Of a stretch of DNA of 64,000 nt, positions 44,006 through 55,575 are shown piece after piece. The stretch covers positions 496,001-560,000 of the forward strand of contig NZ_JAKGAM010000001.1 in NCBI RefSeq assembly GCF_023061285.1, given 5' to 3'. Position 1 is the first letter of the stretch; the number at the start of each line of letters is the position of its first letter. A program made the position numbers and the translations under genes. Source of the stretch: Chromohalobacter nigrandesensis. Its GTDB lineage: Bacteria; Pseudomonadota; Gammaproteobacteria; Pseudomonadales; Halomonadaceae. Under the pieces are notes generated by a model that searched no databases, was not told the DNA's origin, and saw nothing but the letters and a program-made list of their open reading frames with translations.

Positions 44006-44113
44006 TCCTTCATCTCCTTCTTTCCTTGAATGCGACGCTACACGACAAACCACTTACAGACATCGTCTCCAGCATAGCAGCTAGGCCAACGGCGATAACT
44101 TTGTCCCCTCGTC

Positions 44114-46615
44114 TCATCCTGGCACTCGCCATGAGACAGGCGTCGGCGTACCGAGTTCACGCCAGTCCGGATGTGCGTCGGGCGATGTCCATACCCAGTG
44201 ATGCAGCATCGACAGCAGCACGGGGTCGTCGAGAAAGTTCAGTTGGGTTGCGGGCTGCACTTTGCCGGGGTTCTCGGTGACGATCGCCCTGACTCGTTCC
44301 TCTCGACGCCGCCGCAGAAGCGCCGAGACGCCATGTCGGCTCGTGGCCAGCGCACACCCGAGCGCATTGGCCATGGGATCGACGACCACCTGCACGAAGG
44401 TGGGCGTCGCCGCCTGCTGAGCGCGCATGCGTTTCAGATGCCGCACCATGCGCCGCAGCACACGCGGAGGATGCGTCTCTTCGGGAATACGAAACAAGCG
44501 CGCATGCTGACACCAGCGCCCCAGCGACACACGGCTGGAAAGAACCGAAACGGGAATCGACACCATCAAGGCGCCGACGATCGGCGCCAACCACCAGAGA
44601 AAGGTCGGTTCCATGTAATACACGCCCACGGCCCATACCGCTCCGATGAGCGTCTGAACGCCGTGGTGACGCACGGCATCACTCCACGGCGTATCGCTGT
44701 TATCACGCGACGGCGAACGCCACTGTATGGCGCGTCCCAGAAGCGCCGTCAGTACGAAGCGCGTATGGAAGAGCATTCGCACCGGCGCCATCAGCATGGA
44801 AAACAGCGATTCCAGCACCATGCTCGCAAATAAACGCAAGCCGCCACCGAACTCCTTGGAGCCTTGGGCGATGACCAGGATCACGCTGAGCACCTTGGGC
44901 AAAAACAACAGCGTCGCCGTCGCCGAAAACAGCCCCACCGCCAGAGTCGGATTCCACTGTGGCCAGACGGGGAACATCATGCCCGGCTCGGGGAAATACT
45001 GAGGTGTACTCAACGTATGCACCGCCAGCAAGGCAGTCGACAAGATCAAAAACAAGCACCACAACGGTGCCGATATATACGACATCACGCCGGTCAGGAA
45101 GACCGCACGATGCACGGGATGAATACCCTTGGCCAGAAACAGGCGAAAGTTCATCAAGTTGCCGTGACACCAGCGGCGATCGCGATTGAGCTCGTCGAGG
45201 AGATTGGGGGGCATCTCTTCGTAACTGCCATCCAGGTTGTAGGCGATCCACACACCCCATCCCGCGCGGCGCATCAACGCCGCTTCGACGAAATCGTGAG
45301 ACAGGATTTCCCCGGACAGCGAGCCTTTCCCCGGCAACGGCGCCAACATGCAGTGGCGCATGAAGGGGGCCAGGCGAATGATCGCATTATGCCCCCAGTA
45401 ATGTGACTCGCCCAACTGCCAGAAATGCAGCCCCGCCGTGAACAGCGGCCCGTAGACACGCGTGGCGAACTGTTGCATACGCGCATAGAGGTTTAGACGG
45501 CCGGAGGCACGCGGCGCGGACTGGATGATCCCCGCTTTGGGATGCGCTTCCATCAACCGCACCAGACGCGTCAAACACGCACCGCTCATGACGCTGTCGG
45601 CATCCAGCACCAACATATAGCGGTAATTGGCGCCCCAACGGCGGCAGAAGTCGTCGATATTGCCGCTCTTGCGCTTCATGCGGCGCTGGCGGCGTCGATA
45701 GAAGACTCGGTCGAAGGCACCCAGTTCACGGCACAACGCCAGCCAGGCGTGCGTCTCCGCAATCGCCAGTTCAGGGTCGAAGCTATCGCTCAGGATGAAC
45801 AGGTCGAAGTGGCGTTCCTGGCCGCTATCGCGCAGCGACTCGAGCGTGGCCCGCACGCCGGCAAAGACGCGCGCAACGTCTTCGTTGCAGATGGGCACGA
45901 CCAAAGCCGTACGCGCCGTCTCCTCGATCGGCGCATCGGCCTCCACGTCACGGGCGTCGATGGCGTAACGGTCGCGTCCACGCAACAGTTGGAAGAACCC
46001 CATGAGGGCCGTCCAGAACCCCGCCGAAACCCAGCAAAACAACAGCACGAACAGCGTCAGGATGGCAATCTCAAGCGCTTGCTTGCCTTGATAAGGCAAC
46101 ACCGAACGCATGTATTCCGCCGCGACCAGGCTCTGCCCCACTACCAGGATCAACAGGACCCTGCGCCGCAGCATGCCGACTTTTTGCCAACGTGGTGTCG
46201 GAGAAGCTTCAGGCTTAGCCTTATGCCGACGCCGAAATCCACGCTCGATCCACTTTCGCACTCGTTGCCCAAAGCGAACGAACGGGTTGGTCGCCCAGGG
46301 TTCCGGCCCCAAGGGGGTGCGCGTCATCGGCGGCATAGTACAAAGCCGTGTGATGCCTTGCGCATCGGTCGTGAGCACGGTGGGCGGCGCCAACGGACGG
46401 GCGCTATACGCCAGCGACAGACGCGCGCCCACCGACGTCGCGGCCGGATCATCCTCCGCGACCTCGCGCGCGCCGAGACTCGAGTGCAAGCCTTCCATGT
46501 CCTGTTCATCGAGGCGACTGGCGAGTAGCTCGCGGCGCACCTTACGGGAGTCCGTTTCCTGCGCCAGGCGTTCGAGATAATCGCCAGTCACCGTATCGGC
46601 TTGTGTATCAACCAT
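44114..46615 (-). CDS. opgH: Glucans biosynthesis glucosyltransferase H
   Basis: OpgH polymerises the beta-1,2 backbone of osmoregulated periplasmic glucans from UDP-glucose. The 833-aa product matches E. coli OpgH closely, with [17 protein letters not shown], the substrate-binding [44 protein letters not shown] and the [13 protein letters not shown] motif. Hydrophobic segments flank the catalytic loop. The 55-residue N-terminal cytoplasmic region is shorter than E. coli's and lacks a clear FtsZ-binding region. The ATG at 46615 overlaps the opgG stop by 8 bases, so the two are coupled. Confidence 0.97.
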   Translation of the reverse strand: MVDTQADTVTGDYLERLAQETDSRKVRRELLASRLDEQDMEGLHSSLGAREVAEDDPAATSVGARLSLAYSARPLAPPTVLTTDAQGITRLCTMPPMTRTPLGPEPWATNPFVRFGQRVRKWIERGFRRRHKAKPEASPTPRWQKVGMLRRRVLLILVVGQSLVAAEYMRSVLPYQGKQALEIAILTLFVLLFCWVSAGFWTALMGFFQLLRGRDRYAIDARDVEADAPIEETARTALVVPICNEDVARVFAGVRATLESLRDSGQERHFDLFILSDSFDPELAIAETHAWLALCRELGAFDRVFYRRRQRRMKRKSGNIDDFCRRWGANYRYMLVLDADSVMSGACLTRLVRLMEAHPKAGIIQSAPRASGRLNLYARMQQFATRVYGPLFTAGLHFWQLGESHYWGHNAIIRLAPFMRHCMLAPLPGKGSLSGEILSHDFVEAALMRRAGWGVWIAYNLDGSYEEMPPNLLDELNRDRRWCHGNLMNFRLFLAKGIHPVHRAVFLTGVMSYISAPLWCLFLILSTALLAVHTLSTPQYFPEPGMMFPVWPQWNPTLAVGLFSATATLLFLPKVLSVILVIAQGSKEFGGGLRLFASMVLESLFSMLMAPVRMLFHTRFVLTALLGRAIQWRSPSRDNSDTPWSDAVRHHGVQTLIGAVWAVGVYYMEPTFLWWLAPIVGALMVSIPVSVLSSRVSLGRWCQHARLFRIPEETHPPRVLRRMVRHLKRMRAQQAATPTFVQVVVDPMANALGCALATSRHGVSALLRRRREERVRAIVTENPGKVQPATQLNFLDDPVLLSMLHHWVWTSPDAHPDWRELGTPTPVSWRVPG

Positions 46616-48212
46616 TGGCAGGGAGCCGGTAATACCAAGTTTCCGAAAGCCGTTCGTCCCCATCCTTCAAGAAGGCACGAATATCCAGCGGTTTACTGTC
46701 ATCGCTGCGCTTGACGCGCACGAACATGCGCCAACCGCCTTCGGCGTCATTGGGTACGACACGGCTTTCGACCAGTTCGCCGTTGTCGCCGATATCGGCA
46801 TCGACCTCCATATCTTCGCCGTCCTCGATCGACTCCAGACCCGGCCCCTTGAAATCGACGATGAAAGCCAGCGACCCATCGCTCTCACGTACCAGGTTGT
46901 CCTTACGCACCTCGCCTTGGGAGCGGCGCGTCTGATCGGCCCAGGACAGATCAGGGCTATGGAACTTGGCTTCGTGCGTCGTCCAGTACATGCGGTAATC
47001 GAAGTCGAGTTCATCACCCGATTCCGGCGCTTCGTCGGGCTTCCACATAGTGACGATATTATCGTTGGTCTCGTCGGGCGTGGGGATCTGGATCAATTCG
47101 ATCTGGCCTTTTCCCCAATCGCCCTGAGGCTCGACCCACACGCTTGGACGACGATCATAGCGGTCCGTGAGATCTTCATAATCATGAAAGTCGTGACTGC
47201 GCTGCAGCAATCCGAAGCCCTTGAGGGACTCGACATCCTGCTCATTGACCATCAACTTGTCGGGATTGGCAAGCGGGCGCCAGACCCAGTCTTCCTCGCT
47301 CCCTTCTGATTTTTTGCCTGCGTCGTGCACCAACAAGCCATTGGAATCGTGAATCGCCGGCCGATAGTTGAGTGAATCCGTGGGCTGGCCAGGGCCGTAT
47401 AGGTACATACTCGTCAGCGGTGCGACCCCCAGCTTTTCCACGGCGTTACGCATGAAAAGCCGCGATGTCACGTCGACGACGGTGTCTTCGCCAGGGCGGA
47501 GAACGAAACGATAAGCGCCGGACAGGCTCGGCGAGTCGAGCAGGGCGAACACCGTCAGGTATTGGCTATCGTTGTTCGGCTTGACGACCCAGAACTCACG
47601 AAACGCGGGGAACTCCTCCCCACTGGGTAACGCCGTATCGATCGCCAGTCCACGGCCGGACGCGCCATAGGTCTGATCACGCCCCAAGGTACGGAAATAA
47701 CTTGCCCCCTGAAAGGCCATGATTTCATTCATGTGCTCAGCGTCATTGAGCGCATTGGTGACCTTGAATCCCGCAAACCCGAGGTCCTCGAGATCTTCAT
47801 CGGGAATATCCAGATCGCCGTAAGTGAAGTCGTCGGGATCGAAGGAAAGGTCTTCTACCTCACCATCCACCACGGTGTGCATCTTCACCGGGGTGTCGTA
47901 GTGCATCCCTTCATGAAAGAAAGCGAGATTGAAGGGTAGATCCTCGTCTTCCCACAGCGCGTGACCATCTTTGGTGTGAATCTTGGCGTAGTCGGAATAC
48001 TCCAGGTTGCTCAGCGATTCCGGCAGGTTGGCTCCGGGTGATTGATACCCCTGCTCGGAAAGTTTCTCGGCTTTCTTGATCACATCTTCAAAGCCAAAGG
48101 CAAAACACGCCTGCGCCGCGAAGGCCAACCATACGCCCATTACGCCCGCGAGAGGGCGACTACAACGGCGCGAGGAAATTGCCGTCAAAAAATGTCGATT
48201 CGGTACGCTCAC
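46608..48212 (-). CDS. opgG: Glucans biosynthesis protein G
   Basis: OpgG is a periplasmic protein needed for branching and release of osmoregulated glucans. The 534-aa product has a Sec signal (to about residue 39, [10 protein letters not shown]), then [18 protein letters not shown], the domain core with [34 protein letters not shown] and [23 protein letters not shown], and a late acidic Ig-like domain. The length is typical. GGGAG is 8 bases before the GTG start. The acidic composition fits a halophile. It is the first gene of the opgGH operon, and divergent from the GtrII-like gene. The 256-base gap between them has no other gene. Confidence 0.95.
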   Translation of the reverse strand: MSVPNRHFLTAISSRRCSRPLAGVMGVWLAFAAQACFAFGFEDVIKKAEKLSEQGYQSPGANLPESLSNLEYSDYAKIHTKDGHALWEDEDLPFNLAFFHEGMHYDTPVKMHTVVDGEVEDLSFDPDDFTYGDLDIPDEDLEDLGFAGFKVTNALNDAEHMNEIMAFQGASYFRTLGRDQTYGASGRGLAIDTALPSGEEFPAFREFWVVKPNNDSQYLTVFALLDSPSLSGAYRFVLRPGEDTVVDVTSRLFMRNAVEKLGVAPLTSMYLYGPGQPTDSLNYRPAIHDSNGLLVHDAGKKSEGSEEDWVWRPLANPDKLMVNEQDVESLKGFGLLQRSHDFHDYEDLTDRYDRRPSVWVEPQGDWGKGQIELIQIPTPDETNDNIVTMWKPDEAPESGDELDFDYRMYWTTHEAKFHSPDLSWADQTRRSQGEVRKDNLVRESDGSLAFIVDFKGPGLESIEDGEDMEVDADIGDNGELVESRVVPNDAEGGWRMFVRVKRSDDSKPLDIRAFLKDGDERLSETWYYRLPANG

Positions 48213-48468
48213 ATTACTACTCCCTTGCGGCTTTTCAGGGGGAAATCACCCCTTTACGTCACATTCTTCGTCTGAACACACTAGTCTATGCAATACACTC
48301 AACGAAGATAAAAGTTCCAGAGACGATGCGAATTGCGTGAGACGAGAAGCTTTCCGTGCCCCCGACGCAAGAGCTTAGCATCACGCAGGGCATGAAGGGA
48401 GCCCATTGGCAGCGTTGTCGTCACATTGCACTCATCCGCGCTATCTTCATACAGACGAAGGATTCCTG

Positions 48469-49998
48469 ATGTCGACACCATCAACTCCGCCGTCCTCACG
48501 CACGCCGAGCCCCAATGCCTGGCGGTGGATAGGCGCTTTCATTGGTCTTGTGCTGGCCACTTACCCGATCGTGGCGGCCGATCGTCCCTATCTCGATGAT
48601 ATCTGGCGCAGCATGCATGGCGATCCCGGCTGGACCTCGAATGCGCGCCCTCTCGCCGACGCCGTCATGCTCATGCTCAACCTAGGCACACGTGTCGTCG
48701 AGCTGGCTCCACTTCCTTTATGGTTGGGATTGGCCGGCGTCGCGACAATGCTCGTTGCACTACGCCAGACCTTTGTACAATTTAGCGACGGCTACGCCTG
48801 GCCTGCGATGGCGCTGTTGGTGCTGCAGCCCTTCTTCCTACAGAACCTTTCCTATCAGTTCGATGCCTTACCCATGGCACTTGCCGTCAGTTGCGCCGGA
48901 CTCGCCTTTGCCATCGGCATGAGATCGTCACCGAAAAAGGGTTTCATGCTGTCAGTCATCGGCTTATTCGTCAGCCTATGCTTCTATCAGGCGGCAGTGA
49001 GCGTTTACTTCGTGTTGCTCGCGTTTCATGCCCTGCTCAGCTTGGCCACGCATGGCACACTACAATGGCGGCGTCATGTCGGCTTGCTGGCCGCAGGCGC
49101 CGTCACGCTCCTGGGGTACAAGCTGATCTCGCCCTGGTGGTTGGCCGGTGACTACAGTCTATCGCATAGCCAGATGGCCGCCCCGGCGACATTGCCCATG
49201 CATATCTTCGACAACACCCTGACCTTCTGGCGTTATGCGGCCAGGACACTCTCCGGTGCACCTTGGTGGGGCCTATCGGCCACGGCCCTGTTCGCGCTAA
49301 TCGGTCTGATTCTGGGCACCCTCAGGCCAACACAGGCCAAGCGTGCCCTGTCACTGCCCTGGCGGCTCTTATGCATGCTCATCATCGTGCTACTGCTTCC
49401 GCTTGGCGCACTGGGTATCATGGCGGCGCTCGAAGATCCCCTCTGGCGTCCGCGCACCTTCATCGGGTTCGGCGCCTTATGCGCCGGCTCACTGTTCTGC
49501 GCAGTCTCTATTTGCGAGCGCTACGGATGGCGCCGCTTAGGCATGTCAATGCTCGTTATCGTGCTGGGAGGCGCCACGGTGATCGCTTATGCCTATGGCA
49601 ATGCCCAGAGCAGTCAGAAAGCGTTCGAGGAAAGCGTGTCGCGCCAGCTAGTCGACGACCTGCGACGGTTCGAGGCGAACGGTCCCCTCGTCGTCTTCGG
49701 CATCCTCCCGCTCAGTAACAGCGCCGACAACAGCGTGCATGCGTTCCCCGTCCTCAAGGAACTACTGGGACGCTATCTCGACAACGGCTATTGGTGGGGC
49801 TATCAAAACCTCTACCGTCTGGGCTTGCCCCAGCGTTACGAGTTCAATGGCGACCAGGCGCTGCGCGACGACTTCGCCAACCACTGCACTACCCTCGAGC
49901 CCCTCCTGGAACGTGGCTGGTACACACTGTACCAGTGGCAAGACGCAACCTTCGTCTCCTTGGACGGGGCCTGTCGAAGGAACGCTAGCAACCCATGA
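48469..49998 (+). CDS. GtrII-like membrane glucosyltransferase domain protein
   Basis: A 509-aa inner-membrane protein with about ten helices and the DD signature of GT-C-type enzymes, RPYLDDIWR (near residue 40). This, and the helix pattern, matches the Glucos_trans_II family, which transfers glucose from an undecaprenyl-linked donor to surface glycan. The C-terminal 130 residues (VLKELLGRYLDNGYWWGYQNLYRLGL...) are likely periplasmic. AAGGA lies upstream of the ATG at 48469. It is divergent from opgG, which also acts on glucose polymers. It has no flippase or donor synthase (gtrAB) nearby. Confidence 0.78.
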   Translation: MSTPSTPPSSRTPSPNAWRWIGAFIGLVLATYPIVAADRPYLDDIWRSMHGDPGWTSNARPLADAVMLMLNLGTRVVELAPLPLWLGLAGVATMLVALRQTFVQFSDGYAWPAMALLVLQPFFLQNLSYQFDALPMALAVSCAGLAFAIGMRSSPKKGFMLSVIGLFVSLCFYQAAVSVYFVLLAFHALLSLATHGTLQWRRHVGLLAAGAVTLLGYKLISPWWLAGDYSLSHSQMAAPATLPMHIFDNTLTFWRYAARTLSGAPWWGLSATALFALIGLILGTLRPTQAKRALSLPWRLLCMLIIVLLLPLGALGIMAALEDPLWRPRTFIGFGALCAGSLFCAVSICERYGWRRLGMSMLVIVLGGATVIAYAYGNAQSSQKAFEESVSRQLVDDLRRFEANGPLVVFGILPLSNSADNSVHAFPVLKELLGRYLDNGYWWGYQNLYRLGLPQRYEFNGDQALRDDFANHCTTLEPLLERGWYTLYQWQDATFVSLDGACRRNASNP

Positions 49999-50011
49999 GT
50001 CGAGCTGCACA

Positions 50012-50031
50012 GACATTGCTCGAGCAATGTC
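50012..50031. repeat. 20-bp perfect palindrome
   Basis: GACATTGCTCGAGCAATGTC is exactly self-complementary and lies 14 bases after the glucosyltransferase stop. No U-run follows, so it is more likely a protein-binding site or junction than a terminator. Confidence 0.8.
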
Positions 50032-50111
50032 AGACAAATGGCGAATGGTAGTTGACGGTTCGCCGGCTAAAATTCGTCCCCACGATGTCGTGTTATCGAC
50101 GTGGCGTGCGC

Positions 50112-50154
50112 TTGAAGACTGACGATATGCCAATGGCATGTCGTTGGTCTTCAA
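50112..50154. repeat. 43-bp near-perfect palindrome
   Basis: Arms 50112-50132 and 50134-50154 are 21 bases each, with one central base and three differing positions. All three differences become G-U pairs in RNA, so a transcript would fold into an unbroken hairpin. It adjoins the start of the symporter remnant. Confidence 0.8.
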
Positions 50155-50402
50155 TTGCATTGATCGCAGCAGGCTATTTCATACCGCCCTTCAACAAGAT
50201 TCTCGACGTCACCAGCCAGTATCACTTCGTGGCAGGCGTCTTCGTCTTGCTGATCATCAGCAAGCTATTCCCGCGTGAAACCAAGTGGGTACACCACGAC
50301 GCCGGCGAAGTCGATCTGACGCCCTGGAAAGGCGCTTGGCCCGTGGGCTTGGTGATGATCCTATGCGTCATCGCCATCTATGCTGCATTTGCTGGCGGTT
50401 AA
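50127..50402 (+). pseudogene. C-terminal remnant of a sodium:solute symporter (SSS) gene
   Basis: The 91-residue open frame ends SQYHFVAGVFVLL, ISKLFPRETKWVHH, then VDLTPWKGAWPVGLVMILCVIAIYAAF. This reads like the last two membrane segments and tail of SGLT-type sodium:solute symporters, which normally have about 500-600 residues. The preceding helices are absent, and the homology begins right at the 43-bp palindrome. I therefore call it a truncated relic, perhaps left by deletion or rearrangement. An independent small membrane protein cannot be excluded; no clear ribosome site is seen. A terminator follows its stop. Confidence 0.6.
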
Positions 50403-50430
50403 TCGCATACATCACCCACAAGCACGATGA

Positions 50431-50470
50431 AAAACGCCCGATCGGCATTGAAGCCGATCGGGCGTCTTTT
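50431..50470. terminator. Bidirectional terminator between the symporter remnant and purA
   Basis: ACGCCCGATCGGC and GCCGATCGGGCGT make a 13-bp stem with an ATTGAA loop. CTTTT follows on the plus strand and TTTT on the minus strand, so it ends purA transcription and any read-through of the remnant. Confidence 0.9.
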
Positions 50471-50489
50471 CGATAGCGCCGGGAAGCGA

Positions 50490-51818
<1,329 letters not shown>

Positions 51819-53000
51819 TTACGCGAGCGGCTCGACCCGCCATTCGCCATTGGTTTCCACTAGCTGCCGGTCACAACGCTGTTCGCGAGGCCCCACACGC
51901 TGCCCTGGCAATGCCTGAATGACACGCTCGCCGGCAGCACGCAGATGCGCGATGGCCTGGGTGAGCGTGGCACGATCGTCTGCAGGCGCCCAGATGGCAT
52001 CGCTACGCGGGCCACTCTCGATGAACGAGGCTAACAGCTTGAGGTCCATGGAAAACCCCGTCGCCGGGCGCGCCCTGCCAAAGGCGCGTCCCGTATCATC
52101 GTAGCGCCCTCCCTTGGCCAAGGCCTGACCGTAACCCGGCACATAAGCCGCAAACACCATACCCGTGTGGTATTGATACCCGCGCAACTCAGCCAAGTCG
52201 ATATACACCTCGGCCTGTAGATGATTGGCCGTCACGGCACGGCACAACGCCTGAATTTCATCCAGCGCCGCCGCGACGGCAGGAGGCGCTCCCGCAAAAA
52301 CCTCGCGGGCCTGGTCGAGCATCTCCTGGCCCCCGTAAAGACGCGGCAACGTTTGCAGCATCTCGGCCAGCGCGGGATCACGAACGTCGCGTTCGACCAG
52401 TGCATCGACGTCATTGAAGGCTTTGCGCTCGATGGCTTCGAAAAGCGCATGCTCGCTTTCCGCATTCAAGGCTGCCGCGTGCACCAAGGCACGATAGATG
52501 CCGATATGGCTAAGCGCCAGGTGAGTTTCGCCGGCTCCGGCGACTTCCAGCCCCGTGAGTGCCAGCCGCAACACCTCGATGTCCGCATCCAGCCCCGCAT
52601 GGCCGAACAACTCCACGCCGACCTGAGTCGGGCTGCGCCCACCCTGATGCTGATCGGCCTTGGCGCGCAACACGGTCGTGCAGTAGCAAAGTCGTGCCGG
52701 CCCGCTGCGCTTCAATGAGTGCGCATCCATACGCGCCACCTGCGGCGTCACATCCGCGCTGGCGCCCATCATCCGCCCGGAGAGCTGATCGGTCAGCTTG
52801 AACGTCTGCAGATCGAGATCGGTCCCCGTACCGGTCAAAAGCGAATCGAGAAATTCGACCGTCGGAGGAATCACCAGGTCGTATCCCCAGCGGTCATAGA
52901 GATCGAGCAATGCACGGCGCAGTTGTTCCATCCGCGTCGCCTGAGGCGGAAGTACTTCATCCATGCCGTCGGGAAGCAGCCAGCGGTCAGCGATGGTCAT
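51819..53000 (-). CDS. hisZ: ATP phosphoribosyltransferase regulatory subunit
   Basis: HisZ is a histidyl-tRNA-synthetase-like subunit that activates the short form of HisG. The 393-aa product has the class II core: RWLLPDGMDEVLPPQATRMEQLRRALLDLYDRWGYDLVIPPTVEFLDSLL, then LTDQLSGRMMGASADVTPQVARM and GRYDDTGRAFGRARPATGFSMDL. It lacks the C-terminal anticodon domain. It sits between hflC and purA, as in pseudomonads, which also use HisZ. The start at 53000 has AGGA upstream; the longer frame is not needed. Confidence 0.95.
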   Translation of the reverse strand: MTIADRWLLPDGMDEVLPPQATRMEQLRRALLDLYDRWGYDLVIPPTVEFLDSLLTGTGTDLDLQTFKLTDQLSGRMMGASADVTPQVARMDAHSLKRSGPARLCYCTTVLRAKADQHQGGRSPTQVGVELFGHAGLDADIEVLRLALTGLEVAGAGETHLALSHIGIYRALVHAAALNAESEHALFEAIERKAFNDVDALVERDVRDPALAEMLQTLPRLYGGQEMLDQAREVFAGAPPAVAAALDEIQALCRAVTANHLQAEVYIDLAELRGYQYHTGMVFAAYVPGYGQALAKGGRYDDTGRAFGRARPATGFSMDLKLLASFIESGPRSDAIWAPADDRATLTQAIAHLRAAGERVIQALPGQRVGPREQRCDRQLVETNGEWRVEPLA

Positions 53001-53144
53001 TTTTCGGTCCTGCCAGAAATGAGTGGCGTATTGGCATCGTCGGCTGAGGGCGAGACGACATGAGCGCTGACACGTCATGTCGGAGTCGCATACCGAGCCC
53101 GTCGCGAATCGCCATGAAGGCATTCATATCCGCTGACAGGCCAC

Positions 53145-53167
53145 AAAAAAACCGGGCGACGCCCGGT
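53145..53167 (-). terminator. Rho-independent terminator after hflC
   Basis: On the minus strand ACCGGGC-GTC-GCCCGGT is followed by TTTTTTT. It lies 86 bases beyond the hflC stop, closing the hfl/mutL superoperon before hisZ. Confidence 0.9.
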
Positions 53168-53201
53168 GTCAAGAGTCTATCACAGTTGGCCCCCGGATGT
53201 A

Positions 53202-53240
53202 CCCCGAACGGAGGTTCCCCGAACGGAGGTTCCCCGGAGG
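53202..53240. repeat. 15-bp tandem repeat, two copies plus a partial
   Basis: CCCCGAACGGAGGTT occurs twice in a row and a third time as CCCCGGAGG. The unit sits between the hflC stop and its terminator. Confidence 0.93.
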
Positions 53241-53252
53241 CCAGTACGCGAT

Positions 53253-54143
53253 TTATTCGTCGCTGCCGCTTTCACCCTCCGGCGACCGGAAATAGCGGAA
53301 GAACTCGCTATCCGGGCTCAACAACAGCATATCGTCGCCCTTGTCGAAGCTGTTCCGATACGCTTGCAGAGAGCGATAGAAATCAAAGAAATCCTCGTCC
53401 TGACTATAAGCATTGGCGTAGATCTCCGCCGACTTGGCATCGCCTTCACCACGCAGCGTCTCGGCCTTCTTGCGTGCGTTAGCCAGCGTCACCTGACGCT
53501 CACGATCGGCCCGGGCGCGAATACGCTCGGCCTGCTCCTGCCCCTGGGCGCGATACTGACGCGCTTCGGCATTACGCTCGGTACGCATACGCTCGAAGAC
53601 AGCCTGCTGAACCTCTTGAGGCAGTTCGACGCGCTTGAGACGTATATCCAGGATCGAGACACCTACTTCCTCGCGCAGCCGTTCATCCAAGTCCTCCTGA
53701 GGCTCCTCGAGCATCTCGTTACGCTCTTCGCTGATGATCTTGTCCACTTCGCGACTACCGAAGGCGTTACGCAAGCTTTCATCTACACGCGGCGCAATGA
53801 GGTCCTCGGCACGCGACGCTTCACCACGTGTGGCCTGATAGAACAGGCTGGGATCGACGACCTGCCACTTGACGTAGGAATCGACGATCAAGGCATTGCG
53901 ACCCGCCGTCAGAAAGCGACTCTCGGTGCTTTCCAGCGTCTGCACGCGCGCATCGAAGATGCGCACAGTGTTGAGCACTGGCCATTTTACGTGCAGGCCA
54001 GGTTCGATATCGGCCTGCACCACCTCACCGAAGCGTAACTTGATGGCACGCTGCGTCTCCGTCACCACATACAAGCTGGAGCTGGCAACCCAGGCGCCCA
54101 CGGCCAGCAATGCGACGATACCCAAGGCACGATTGTTGACCAT
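53253..54143 (-). CDS. hflC: Protease modulator HflC (SPFH domain)
   Basis: With HflK, HflC forms a large periplasmic SPFH cage around FtsH in the inner membrane and tunes its proteolysis. The 296-aa product has a single N-terminal transmembrane helix (6-26), an SPFH/band 7 domain with TETQRAIKLRFGEV and LKWPVLNTVRIFDARVQ-type core, a long charged coil (EERNEMLEEPQEDLDERLREEVGVSILDIRLKRVELPQEV), and a C-terminal helix region. GGAGGG precedes the ATG. It overlaps or touches hflK by 2 bases distance. Confidence 0.96.
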   Translation of the reverse strand: MVNNRALGIVALLAVGAWVASSSLYVVTETQRAIKLRFGEVVQADIEPGLHVKWPVLNTVRIFDARVQTLESTESRFLTAGRNALIVDSYVKWQVVDPSLFYQATRGEASRAEDLIAPRVDESLRNAFGSREVDKIISEERNEMLEEPQEDLDERLREEVGVSILDIRLKRVELPQEVQQAVFERMRTERNAEARQYRAQGQEQAERIRARADRERQVTLANARKKAETLRGEGDAKSAEIYANAYSQDEDFFDFYRSLQAYRNSFDKGDDMLLLSPDSEFFRYFRSPEGESGSDE

Positions 54144-54145
54144 GA

Positions 54146-55513
54146 TTAACGACCCTCCCGCGAAATTCCGCTCGACTGGCGCTGACCATTGCTGTTGTCG
54201 CCACCAGAAAGTGGTTCGTTTTGAACCTGCTGGGAGACCGACTCGAGTTCACGTATATCTTGTGAGTCAACACCGCTACCACTATCACCGGCACGAGGCT
54301 TACCTAGCTGATCGAGCGGTAGATAGATCATCGAGTTGTTCTGAGAACCAACATCGATCAATGCCTTGCGGTTGTTACCCAATACTTCGCTCACCGTATC
54401 CAGATAGAGACGTTGGCGTGTCACTTCCGGCGCCTGCTGGTATTCGCCCAACACGGCCAGGAAGCGGCTGGTCTGACCTTCGGCATCCGATACCACGGTA
54501 TTACGATAACCGGTAGCTTCCTCGATAAGGCGCTGCGCCTCCCCTTCGGTACGGGGCTGCAGGGCATTCTCGTAGGCGCGCGCTTCGTTGATCGAGCGCT
54601 GACGATCCTCTCGCGAGCGAATCACGTCGTCCACGGCATCTTGAACCTGCTCCGGTGCCTGAGTGCTTTCCAGGTTGACGGTCTGCAAACGCAGCCCCAG
54701 TCCATAGGCATCCAGCGACTCCTGGAGCCGCTTGGCGACTTCTGGACCGAGCTCTTCACGACCACTGAGCAATGAATCCGGAACCGGCGGCGTCATGGTG
54801 ACCACCGGCAATTCGCTGGGATCCTCCACTGTTTCCGGCATATCCGGCACCTTGCCGCCTTCATCGATCTGTTTGACTTCTTCCACCTCAGTGGTACTGG
54901 TCAACACGTTCTGCATGCCACTCGCGCCCACGACATGGCGCAACGTGGAATCCAGCGCGTTGCGCAGGCTCTGCTCAGGATCACGCACGTTGAGCACATA
55001 ATCGCGAGGATTGGCGACCTGGTACTGAGCAGAAAGGCGTACCGTCACGATGTTGGTATCGCTCGTCAGCATGGAAGCATTCTGACGGAACGACCGCACC
55101 TCGGTAACGTTCACCCTCGTCACTTGATCGACGAAAGTGGGACTCCAGTGCAGACCAGGATTCACCGTATCGTGATACTCGCCAAAGCGCAGCACCACGC
55201 CACGTTCAGACTGATCGACAACGTAGAACCCTGACCCGGCCCAGATGACCAACGCGATGATCACCAGCACACCCGGCAGTATGAAGGGATTCCCCTTACC
55301 GCCCGATGAGCCGCCGCTGCCGTTGCCACCACGCTTGCCGCGCTGGCCCATCATGCGATTGAGCTTGTCCTTGAACTTCTTCAGCGCCTCGTCGAGATCC
55401 GGTGGGCCCTGGTTGTTGCCACCATTCCCCCCACCGCTGCCGCTGCCACGACGATCACCGCCGCCGCTCCACGGGTCCTGCTGATTGCCACCACCAGGCT
55501 CATTCCAAGCCAT
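54146..55513 (-). CDS. hflK: Protease modulator HflK (SPFH domain)
   Basis: The larger partner of HflC. The 455-aa product begins with a Gly/Asn/Gln-rich, cytoplasmic stretch (about 1-70) of low complexity that is common in HflK, followed by one transmembrane helix (LPGVLVIIALVIWAGSGFYVV), the SPFH domain starting VDQSERGVVLRFGEY and a long coiled region (REDRQRSINEARAYENALQPR). An acidic and Ser/Gln-rich tail ends it. GGAGAAAAACGT precedes the ATG at 55513. The upstream extension of the frame is not needed. Confidence 0.95.
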   Translation of the reverse strand: MAWNEPGGGNQQDPWSGGGDRRGSGSGGGNGGNNQGPPDLDEALKKFKDKLNRMMGQRGKRGGNGSGGSSGGKGNPFILPGVLVIIALVIWAGSGFYVVDQSERGVVLRFGEYHDTVNPGLHWSPTFVDQVTRVNVTEVRSFRQNASMLTSDTNIVTVRLSAQYQVANPRDYVLNVRDPEQSLRNALDSTLRHVVGASGMQNVLTSTTEVEEVKQIDEGGKVPDMPETVEDPSELPVVTMTPPVPDSLLSGREELGPEVAKRLQESLDAYGLGLRLQTVNLESTQAPEQVQDAVDDVIRSREDRQRSINEARAYENALQPRTEGEAQRLIEEATGYRNTVVSDAEGQTSRFLAVLGEYQQAPEVTRQRLYLDTVSEVLGNNRKALIDVGSQNNSMIYLPLDQLGKPRAGDSGSGVDSQDIRELESVSQQVQNEPLSGGDNSNGQRQSSGISREGR

Positions 55514-55575
55514 ACGTTTTTCTCCACTGCATTGATTGCGATGCATCTCGCCAAGGGCGCCAGTGACGGGCACTG

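Noticed and set aside
50052-50126. A sigma-70 promoter (TTGACG...TAAAAT) for the symporter remnant
   Set aside because: The boxes are only 10 bases apart, far too close for RNA polymerase.
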